Assembly: GCA_017470505.1 (NCBI GenBank)
Contig: JAFUYO010000012.1
Location: forward strand, 1-47,295
DNA from: Butyrivibrio sp.
Lineage (GTDB): Bacteria > Bacillota > Clostridia > Lachnospirales > Lachnospiraceae
Direction: 5' to 3'
Length of the DNA: 47,295 nt
The notes beneath the pieces were generated by a model, which saw only the letters and a program-made list of their open reading frames with translations, did no database searches and was not told the DNA's origin. Made by a program: the position numbers and the translations under genes. This document shows, piece after piece, positions 33,273-39,933 of the stretch (position 1 is the first letter of the stretch; each line of letters starts with the position of its first letter).

Positions 33273-33974
33273 TCAGGTTGTGGAAACGCTTTGCTTTAAG
33301 TTCTTTTCGTTCGCCTCGCGCCTTATGATATTGAGGGCGTTTCTGACAGCGGGTATCAGCAGAACGATGATCGTGAGCGCGCCCTCAGCAGCGATATAGG
33401 AGCCGTTGTAGGCTGCGGAATACACAACGGGGTTCATGCCCTCAGGCGCATAGTCCGCAAAGAACACAATCCCGGAGAGAGTTGAAAATAAGAATCTTCC
33501 GAAGATGCCGGCGAGATACCCCTTTATGAGGCTGTTCTTTTTGCCATAGAAGAACCCTGATATTCCAAGTGCGCCAAATGCCAGGATGTAGTCGCACAAC
33601 AGCTGTGGGATGCTGATGATATAGGGGTCAACAACCATCTGAAGAAGACCGTAGGCAAAAGCCGCTGAGAGGCTGACTCTCGGGCCGTACAGGTAGCCTA
33701 TGAACGTGATAAAGAACATCGAGAATACGGTGACTGAGCCTCCCATGGGGAGCTTGAACAGCTTAAGGTTTGACATGACAAAGGCAAGCGCAAGACACAG
33801 TGCTGACACCGTGAGCTGTTTAACACTCATTTTCACCTTGCCGTCGGTGTTCACAAAGTAGCCCAGAATACCAAATCCCACTATCCCCAAAAGAACTATA
33901 AACACGTATCCGACAATTGTGATGTTGTAGTAGGTATACCCTTCAGCGGCTACTTTTTCCAGAAATAAACTCAT
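33273..33974 (-). CDS. thiT: Thiamine-specific ECF transporter S component
   Basis: ThiT binds thiamine with high affinity and works with a shared ECF module. The 233-residue protein has an extra N-terminal membrane segment (YYNITIVGYVFIVLLGIVGFG), followed by the S-component core. That core includes MSVKQLTVSALCLALAFVMSNLKLFKLPMGGSVT, GYLYGPRVSLSAAFAYGLLQM and Trp/Tyr-rich loops. The specificity is supported independently by a TPP riboswitch in its leader. The ATG at 33974 follows AGGGAGGT at 6 nt. A TTG start further up lies inside the leader hairpin and is rejected. Confidence 0.9.
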   Translation of the reverse strand: MSLFLEKVAAEGYTYYNITIVGYVFIVLLGIVGFGILGYFVNTDGKVKMSVKQLTVSALCLALAFVMSNLKLFKLPMGGSVTVFSMFFITFIGYLYGPRVSLSAAFAYGLLQMVVDPYIISIPQLLCDYILAFGALGISGFFYGKKNSLIKGYLAGIFGRFLFSTLSGIVFFADYAPEGMNPVVYSAAYNGSYIAAEGALTIIVLLIPAVRNALNIIRREANEKNLKQSVSTT

Positions 33975-33977
33975 AAA

Positions 33978-34010
33978 AAGACCTCCCTTTTTCCGCAAAA
34001 AGGGAGGTTT
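33978..34010 (-). promoter_or_regulatory. Expression-platform hairpin covering the thiT ribosome binding site
   Basis: On the minus strand ACCTCCCTTTTT and AAAAAGGGAGGT form a perfect 12-bp stem with loop GCGG, followed by CTTTTT-ATG. The 3' arm contains the Shine-Dalgarno AGGGAGG. The hairpin therefore hides it and may also terminate transcription on the short T-run. Confidence 0.8.
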
Positions 34011-34025
34011 ATCCTGCGACCAATC

Positions 34026-34108
34026 TGCTTCCCTACGCCGGCACTGTCCGGATCAGGTAATAAGGGTTAGACGCGGCATGCGCGTACACTCTCAGCATAG
34101 CTCCCCTA
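34026..34108 (-). ncRNA. TPP riboswitch (THI element) aptamer
   Basis: Minus strand: the 5' GGGGAGC, CTGAGAG (the conserved CUGAGA), ACCC, ACCTGATCCGGA (the conserved ACCUGAUC) and GCCGGCGTAGGGAAGC appear in the correct order and spacing for the TPP aptamer. Thiamine pyrophosphate binding would lower thiT expression. The aptamer begins about 16 nt after the predicted transcription start. Confidence 0.95.
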
Positions 34109-34130
34109 GCGGTTTATTTTATTAAGTCAA

Positions 34131-34159
34131 AATGTACACTTATTATTATTTTTTGTCAA
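34131..34159 (-). promoter_or_regulatory. Promoter of the thiT riboswitch transcript
   Basis: Minus strand TTGACA, 17 nt, TACATT. The start would be near 34124, giving a leader of about 150 nt that contains the complete TPP aptamer. Confidence 0.7.
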
Positions 34160-34178
34160 CAGGGGACCCTGCTCATAC

Positions 34179-35189
34179 TCACAGAATCTGGATCCCGTTT
34201 GCGACAGCTTCTTTTACCATGTCCTCGGGCCAGATCGAGCACTGAACCTCTCCGATGTGGGCCTTCCTGAGGAAGAACATACATATCCTGGACTGTCCGA
34301 TGCCGCCGCCTATGGTGTAGGGCAGCTCTTTGTCGAGGATTGCCTTCTGGAAGGGGAGAGATGCTCTCTCGGTGCAGCCGGCCTTTTCAAGCTGCTCCAT
34401 CAAAGAGACTTCGTCTACTCTTATTCCCATGCTGGAGAGCTCGAGAGCGATATCCAGGACCGGATAATAAACGATGATATCAGCGTTTAGCTGCCAGTCG
34501 TCATAGTCGGGAGCTCTTCCGTCGTGCTTTTCACCGGATGCAAGTACGTCGCCGATCTGCATGATGCACACAGCGCCCTTTGCCTTGGAGATGAAGTACT
34601 CGCGCTCCTTTGGAGTGTACTCGGGGAACATGTCCTCGAGCTCCCGGGTTGTTATGAAGAATATCTCCTCTGGGAGAATCTCCTCGATGTAATCGTACTG
34701 TATGGACATGAACTTTTCGGTTTTCCGAAGGACCTTGTAGACGTCGCGCACGGTGCTCTTTAAGTACTCAAGGTTCCTGTCCTCCTTGTTTATCACCTTT
34801 TCCCAGTCCCACTGGTCCACAAAGACGGAGTGGATGTTGTCGGGGATCTCATCCCTTCGAACCGCGTTCATATCGGTATAAAGACCTTCGTAAACATTGA
34901 AGCCGTACTTCTTGAGGGCGTATCTCTTCCACTTTGCAAGTGAGTGGACGATCTCCGCGGGGCGCCTGTCCTCATTTAAGATGTCAAAACCAACGGGGCG
35001 CTCTACACCGTTTAAGTTGTCGTTAAGTCCTGATTCCGGTGTGACAAAGAGGGGAGCGGTAACACGCTGCAGATTCAGCCTTGTTGAGAGCATTCCCTGA
35101 AAAAAGTCTTTCACTGTCTTGATTCCGACCTGGGTGTCGTGCAGATCGAGAGAAGAGCTGTAGTTCTTTGGGATTTTTAGGTTTTCCAT
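34179..35189 (-). CDS. asnA: Aspartate-ammonia ligase (asparagine synthetase A)
   Basis: AsnA makes asparagine from aspartate, ammonia and ATP. It is related to class II aminoacyl-tRNA synthetases. The 336-residue protein starts MENLKIPKNYSSSLDLHDTQ and contains LQRVTAPLFVTPESGLNDNLNG, HSLAKWKRYALKKYGF, FVDQWDWEKVI and the C-terminal YTIGGGIGQSRICMFFL (class II motif 3 type). Length is normal. The start at 35189 is chosen from the family N-terminus; the 12 codons further up (to 35225) would include promoter sequence. The ribosome binding site is weak (GAAAGAGA). It is monocistronic and divergent from the helicase gene. Confidence 0.94.
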   Translation of the reverse strand: MENLKIPKNYSSSLDLHDTQVGIKTVKDFFQGMLSTRLNLQRVTAPLFVTPESGLNDNLNGVERPVGFDILNEDRRPAEIVHSLAKWKRYALKKYGFNVYEGLYTDMNAVRRDEIPDNIHSVFVDQWDWEKVINKEDRNLEYLKSTVRDVYKVLRKTEKFMSIQYDYIEEILPEEIFFITTRELEDMFPEYTPKEREYFISKAKGAVCIMQIGDVLASGEKHDGRAPDYDDWQLNADIIVYYPVLDIALELSSMGIRVDEVSLMEQLEKAGCTERASLPFQKAILDKELPYTIGGGIGQSRICMFFLRKAHIGEVQCSIWPEDMVKEAVANGIQIL

Positions 35190-35223
35190 AGTATCTGTCT
35201 CTTTCGTTGTTTTTTTACTATAC

Positions 35224-35252
35224 ATTTAATAACTTTTAACCCCATATTGCAA
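35224..35252 (-). promoter_or_regulatory. Possible asnA promoter
   Basis: Minus strand TTGCAA, 17 nt, TTAAAT, with a start near 35217 and a leader of about 28 nt. It is moderate in quality and overlaps the region that must also hold the divergent helicase promoter. Confidence 0.4.
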
Positions 35253-35262
35253 GAAAAAATTG

Positions 35263-35280
35263 TACAATTATCTCATTATG
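35263..35280 (+). promoter_or_regulatory. TACAAT box 9 nt before the helicase start
   Basis: TACAAT (35263-35268) ends 9 nt before ATG 35278, the same geometry as at rarA. No ribosome binding site fits in between, suggesting a leaderless mRNA. The -35 is unclear: TTGCAA at 35247 is only 10 nt upstream. Confidence 0.4.
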
Positions 35281-37749
35281 GAGATACGTATTTCAGTCAG
35301 ACGCCTTGTGGAGTTCATACTCCGCTCGGGCAGCATAGACAACAGAATACATCAGGCTTCATCTGATGCCATGCAGGAGGGGAGCAGGATCCACCGAATG
35401 ATCCAGAAGAGTATGGGTTCTGACTACCACGCAGAGGTCCCCCTTGGTTACAGGGCGGATTTTGGTGAGTATGAGCTGTGCATCGAGGGAAGGGCAGACG
35501 GGATACTCGATAAGTACATGGAAAAGCCGCTCTCTGAATCGGATCTGGGGCAGCAGTCGTTCCTCGAAAACGCGCTGTACCGGCCCACCATCGATGAGAT
35601 AAAGGGCACGTACAGGGAGCTTAGGCGCATGGAGGAGCCTTTATCTCTCCACCTTGCCCAGGCTAAGTGCTACGCTGCGATGTACGTCTTTGAGAGGCAC
35701 TACCCCGAGATAAATGTGCGCATGACCTACTGCAACATGGACACCGAGGAAAAGAAGTACTTTGACTACACATATTCTTTTTTGGAAATAACAGGCTGGT
35801 TTAAGGAACTGATAGAGAGCTACAGACGCTGGTCTGACTTTGAATACAGCTGGGAAAAGACAAGGACCCTTTCGATCAAGGCAGTGCAGTTTCCGTTTGT
35901 CTACAGGGACGGGCAAAAGGACCTTGCTGCTGCGGTCTACAGGACGATAGTCCACAAAAGAAAGCTCTTTTTGGAGGCGCCGACAGGCACGGGAAAGACC
36001 ATTTCCACGGTCTTTCCGACCGTCAAGGCGATGGGCGAGGGCAAGATCTCAAGGATATTTTACCTGACGGCCAGGACGATAACAGGGACAGTTGCCCGGG
36101 AGGCGTTTGACTCCATGCGTAAAAGCGGGGGCCTTCGCCTTAAGAGCGCAGTCATAACCGCGAGGGACAGGATATGCTTCCAGGCAGAGGATAAGAGAAG
36201 CTGCAACCCCGATGTCTGCCCGTATGCAAACGGGCACTATGACAGGATAAATGACGCCATGTTTGACCTTCTTACCTCTGAGGATGACTTTTCGCGTGAG
36301 ATGATAGTTCATTATGCGCAAAAACATAGGGTATGCCCGTTTGAAATGTCTCTGGACATGAGTCTTTTTGCGGATGCCATCATCTGTGACTACAACTACG
36401 TCTTTGACCCCTTTGTCTGCCTTAAGAGGTTCTTTGCAGATGGCAGGACTAAGGATTACTGCTTTCTCATAGACGAGGCCCACAACCTCCTCGACAGGGG
36501 AAGGGAGATGTACAGCGCTGTCCTCAAAAAGGAGAGCTTTTTGGAACTGAAAAGAATAGTCTCTGAGTACCATCCAAGGATAGCCACGGGCCTTGATAAG
36601 TGCAACAAAGCTCTCCTTGAGCTTAAAAAAAGGTGCAGCGATGTGTGCGTGTACGACTCGGTTGATGTATTCATCCAGCCCCTTACGCGCCTGTCTGCAG
36701 TGATGAGCGAGTACCTTGAAGATCACGCTGAAGGTCCCTGCAGGGATGAGATACTAAAGTTTTACTTTGACGTATCAGGTTTTCTTACAATTTACGATAT
36801 GGTGGATGAGAACTACGTCATGTACGGGGAATACGCCGAGGACGGGGGCTTTCTCTTAAGGCTCTTTAACATCGATCCGTCAAGAAATCTCTCACAGTGC
36901 ATGGCAATGGGGATATCCTCCATACTGTTTTCTGCAACGCTCCTGCCCATTCAGTACTACAAAAAGCTCTTATCGGGAACGCCGGATGACTATGAGATCT
37001 ACGCAAAATCGGTGTTTGACCCGGGGAAACTCGGAATCTTCATAGGAAGGGACGTAACAAGCCGGTATTCGAGGAGAAACGCCGAGACCTACAGAAGGGT
37101 GGCGGAGTACATACACTCAACTCTCCTTGCCAGAAGCGGCAATTACCTTGTGTTCTTCCCGTCCTATCAGTTTCTGGATGAGGTCAGATACATATATGAG
37201 GAAGAGTTTTTGGCTGATAACGACACTGAGCTCCTGATTCAGGGCGGAGTCATGAGCGAGGAGGCCAGGGAGGAGTTCCTTGGGCGCTTCTCAACAGGAA
37301 ATGACATCGACCTTACCGAAATCATCCACATGGATATGGAGATAGTGGAGGACAAAAATGTGCTGGGATTCTGCGTCATGGGCGGCATCTTCTCCGAGGG
37401 GATAGACCTTAAGTACGACAGCCTGATCGGAGTTATCGTCGTTGGATGCGGTATTCCAATGGTGTGCAACGAGAGGGAGCTTATCAGGAACTTTTTTGAA
37501 CAGAAGGGCATGGACGGCTTTGACTACGCCTACAGGTTCCCCGGCATGAACAAGGTTCTTCAGGCTGTAGGAAGAGTTATAAGGACCAGTGACGATAAAG
37601 GTGTGGCTCTTCTTCTTGACGAGAGGTTCCTGCAGGGAAGCTACAGATCACTTTTCCCGAGGGAGTGGAGTGGCTGTAATACAGTTTTGACCACCACGGT
37701 CAAAAATGCTGAAATCAGCTTCTGGAGCGGGACTGAGCCTGATGAATGA
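35278..37749 (+). CDS. XPD/DinG-like iron-sulfur helicase with N-terminal nuclease-like domain
   Basis: The 823-residue protein starts MEIRISVRRLVEFILRSGSI. An N-terminal region (about 1-200) looks like a PD-(D/E)XK (RecB-like) nuclease domain: SRIHRMIQKS, ELCIEGRADGILD and LAQAKCYAAMYVF. The Rad3/XPD-type superfamily 2 helicase follows, with Walker A EAPTGTGKT near 232-240. Four Cys (CFQAEDKRSC, CPYANGHYD and HRVCPFEM, about 300-355) fit a 4Fe-4S cluster. DEAH (LIDEAHNL) is near 397-404, and the C-terminal helicase domain has FSEGIDLKYD and QAVGRVIRTSDDKG. It is probably a 5'-3' DNA repair helicase. The precise role is unknown. Confidence 0.88.
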   Translation: MEIRISVRRLVEFILRSGSIDNRIHQASSDAMQEGSRIHRMIQKSMGSDYHAEVPLGYRADFGEYELCIEGRADGILDKYMEKPLSESDLGQQSFLENALYRPTIDEIKGTYRELRRMEEPLSLHLAQAKCYAAMYVFERHYPEINVRMTYCNMDTEEKKYFDYTYSFLEITGWFKELIESYRRWSDFEYSWEKTRTLSIKAVQFPFVYRDGQKDLAAAVYRTIVHKRKLFLEAPTGTGKTISTVFPTVKAMGEGKISRIFYLTARTITGTVAREAFDSMRKSGGLRLKSAVITARDRICFQAEDKRSCNPDVCPYANGHYDRINDAMFDLLTSEDDFSREMIVHYAQKHRVCPFEMSLDMSLFADAIICDYNYVFDPFVCLKRFFADGRTKDYCFLIDEAHNLLDRGREMYSAVLKKESFLELKRIVSEYHPRIATGLDKCNKALLELKKRCSDVCVYDSVDVFIQPLTRLSAVMSEYLEDHAEGPCRDEILKFYFDVSGFLTIYDMVDENYVMYGEYAEDGGFLLRLFNIDPSRNLSQCMAMGISSILFSATLLPIQYYKKLLSGTPDDYEIYAKSVFDPGKLGIFIGRDVTSRYSRRNAETYRRVAEYIHSTLLARSGNYLVFFPSYQFLDEVRYIYEEEFLADNDTELLIQGGVMSEEAREEFLGRFSTGNDIDLTEIIHMDMEIVEDKNVLGFCVMGGIFSEGIDLKYDSLIGVIVVGCGIPMVCNERELIRNFFEQKGMDGFDYAYRFPGMNKVLQAVGRVIRTSDDKGVALLLDERFLQGSYRSLFPREWSGCNTVLTTTVKNAEISFWSGTEPDE

Positions 37750-37787
37750 CCCGGATTCGGGGCGAAAATGCCCAAAATCGGCAAAAT

Positions 37788-38072
37788 GGTTTACATAAAC
37801 CACTTAAAGAATACAATTATGTAAACCTGATTTTTTGATGAATTGTGCAGAATTGTATATAAAATAAACCTAAATGACAGATAAATGATACAAAAGTTGG
37901 CAAAAAACAACATCGGTGTCATGTGGATAACTCTGTGGAAACTGTGGGTTATTTGAAAAAGACCGGCCTCAATGTCGCATAAACAGGGCATCCAAATAGG
38001 CTGATAAAAGAGATTGAATTCAGGCTACTTTTAAGCTATATGACCGATGTAGTCAAAACAATTATGTAAACC
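37788..38072. promoter_or_regulatory. Intergenic region with DnaA-box-like sites and TTATGTAAACC repeats
   Basis: A perfect DnaA box TGTGGATAA (37922-37930) is followed by two 7/9 matches, TGTGGAAAC (37934-37942) and TGTGGGTTA (37943-37951). Three copies of TTATGTAAACC flank them: inverted at 37788-37798 and direct at 37817-37827 and 38062-38072. The last two are extended to CAATTATGTAAACC. The region 37750-38217 is A/T-rich and has no ORF. AACAGGGC/GCCCTGTT at about 37982 and 38114 form a further inverted pair. Role unknown. Confidence 0.5.
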
Positions 38073-38217
38073 AATTGGGCTAAATGACACAGCTGTCGTA
38101 AAACGGTGTGAGACGCCCTGTTTTTCAAGGGTTTGTGCCTGTTTTTATCTTTCTTGATAGACCGGAGATGTTGATGTAAAATATGGAAAGATATTTTCGT
38201 TTGCGGGTGGAGATATT

Positions 38218-39855
38218 ATGAGAATAGAAGATTACGGTCAGGAAATCGCAGAACTTAACAAAGAGATGCTCTCTGAGAGAGCCAGAATGTCGGCAGGTTT
38301 CATTACGGCATGCAACAAGCTCCTGAAAAAGGCAAGGCAGGTTGGAGATGACTGGCTTATGGGCTACAGCTATTACTATGTGGCTGATGCCTATTACCTC
38401 ATCAGCACGGATTACCGCAAGTTTAACACGAATCTTTTGCGCGCAATGGAGCTCTTACAGAGCTGCAATGACAGGGAGTACCTTGCCAGATGCTACAACC
38501 TTCTTGGCATTGATGCGATGAGCCACGGAAACAATGAGCTCGCCCTTGACTTTTACCTGAACGCCCTCAAATACTGTGAGGAGCTCGATGCAAAGAGCAA
38601 CGTTCCCGGTATCATCAAGTACAATATCGGGCAGATCTATTTTGCGAGCGGCGATATCAAGCAGACACTTCAGTATGTGCGCACGGCATACAAGGGCATC
38701 CGCAGGAACAAGACGGATTCCCTCTATTACAGGAATCTGCTGTACTGCTACTGCTTTCAGGCGGACTGCTACATGAGTCTTGATAAGAGAGCGTCCGTTG
38801 AGAAGTGCCTTCAGGGCATCGAGGAGCTTGAGCACGAGCCCAAGGCCAATCCGGAGCTGTTTGTGGATCTGACCGTCCTTGATATTAAGCTGAGGGGCTA
38901 TTACTATCTCGGAGAGAAGGAGCTCTTCGAGAAATATGCGGACATGCTCTCATACCAGCTGCAGAACAACAAGTTTCCTCTGGACACGTTAGAGGACGCG
39001 TACGGGGTGTGCAGGTTCTTTATAAAGATCGGAAGATACGGCGAAGTAAAGCGCATCATAAAAAATATCGAGTGTTCTTTAAACGAGCTGAACATCGCAA
39101 ATCTCCGTAAGGGCTACGCAAAGCTCAAGGTGGAGTTCTATGATGTCATGGGAGATACCAAAAAGAAAAACGCAGCTCTCCTTGAGTACTACAATTCATC
39201 CCTTGAGCATGAAAAAGAGAGAATAGCAAACTACAAGTACTTCTTAAATATAAGGACGAGACTTTCATCGATAGAGAGCGAGAACAGAATGCTGTTAAAG
39301 CAGGCGGAGACGGATCCTCTGACAGGCCTCGGAAACAGGTACTCGCTCAGTAAATACGCCGACACTGCCTTTGATGAGGCGTATAACTCACAGAGGTCGC
39401 TCGCCGTGGAGATGCTCGATGTCGACAACTTCAAACACTACAATGACACCTACGGTCATCAGATCGGTGATGAGTGCCTCAAAAAGATAGCGGAGGCCAT
39501 ACAGGGTATCTGCAGCAGGAACAGTCATGTGAAGGGCTTTCGCTACGGAGGCGATGAGTTTGTTCTTATATATGAGAACATGTCCGACGATGAGATCATG
39601 GAGTGCGCAACTTCACTCAGAGACCAGGTTGCGGCCATGAGGTTTGGCAACAAAAAGAGCGGCGTCTCATCGGGAGTTACGATCTCCCAGGGTATCAGAA
39701 ACTCCATACCAAGTGAGACCAACAAGCTCTGGGATTTCATGTACGCAGCAGACAATGCTCTCTACGATGTGAAGGAGAACAAAAAAGGCGAGGTGGTGCT
39801 TCTTCACAAGGCCATCATTTCGCAGAGCTCGCTTGACGAAGCGCAGCATAGCTGA
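38218..39855 (+). CDS. TPR-GGDEF diguanylate cyclase
   Basis: The 545-residue cytoplasmic protein has an N-terminal helical region with TPR-like repeats (about 20-340, for example GYSYYYVADAYYL, LARCYNLLGIDAMSHGNNELALDFYLNAL). A short coiled linker and a C-terminal GGDEF domain (about 360-530) follow. The GGDEF domain has DPLTGLGNRYSL, DVDNFKHYNDTYGHQIGDE and an intact active site FRYGGDEF, so c-di-GMP synthesis is likely. TPRs probably sense a partner protein. No membrane segment is seen. ATG 38218 follows GGTGGAG. It is the only predicted active cyclase in the window, against the GGDQF/EAL phosphodiesterase at 23755-25890. Confidence 0.9.
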   Translation: MRIEDYGQEIAELNKEMLSERARMSAGFITACNKLLKKARQVGDDWLMGYSYYYVADAYYLISTDYRKFNTNLLRAMELLQSCNDREYLARCYNLLGIDAMSHGNNELALDFYLNALKYCEELDAKSNVPGIIKYNIGQIYFASGDIKQTLQYVRTAYKGIRRNKTDSLYYRNLLYCYCFQADCYMSLDKRASVEKCLQGIEELEHEPKANPELFVDLTVLDIKLRGYYYLGEKELFEKYADMLSYQLQNNKFPLDTLEDAYGVCRFFIKIGRYGEVKRIIKNIECSLNELNIANLRKGYAKLKVEFYDVMGDTKKKNAALLEYYNSSLEHEKERIANYKYFLNIRTRLSSIESENRMLLKQAETDPLTGLGNRYSLSKYADTAFDEAYNSQRSLAVEMLDVDNFKHYNDTYGHQIGDECLKKIAEAIQGICSRNSHVKGFRYGGDEFVLIYENMSDDEIMECATSLRDQVAAMRFGNKKSGVSSGVTISQGIRNSIPSETNKLWDFMYAADNALYDVKENKKGEVVLLHKAIISQSSLDEAQHS

Positions 39856-39864
39856 TAAATTTGT

Positions 39865-39913
39865 ATCTGTTCAGAGCCGGGCGAACGCATTTCGAACCTG
39901 GCTCTGAACAGAT
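39865..39913. terminator. Strong hairpin between the GGDEF gene and valS
   Basis: ATCTGTTCAGAGCC and GGCTCTGAACAGAT form a perfect 14-bp stem extended by an inner GG/CC and GCGAA/TTCG pairing. No T-run follows. It may end the GGDEF transcript or form a 5' structure in the valS leader. No T-box sequence (GGGTGGNACCGCG type) is present. Confidence 0.6.
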
Positions 39914-39933
39914 TCCACAAGAGGAGATGCAAG

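Noticed and set aside
39865-39913. T-box leader of valS
   Set aside because: No T-box sequence, no specifier-loop pattern, and only about 75 nt between the genes, too short for a T-box.
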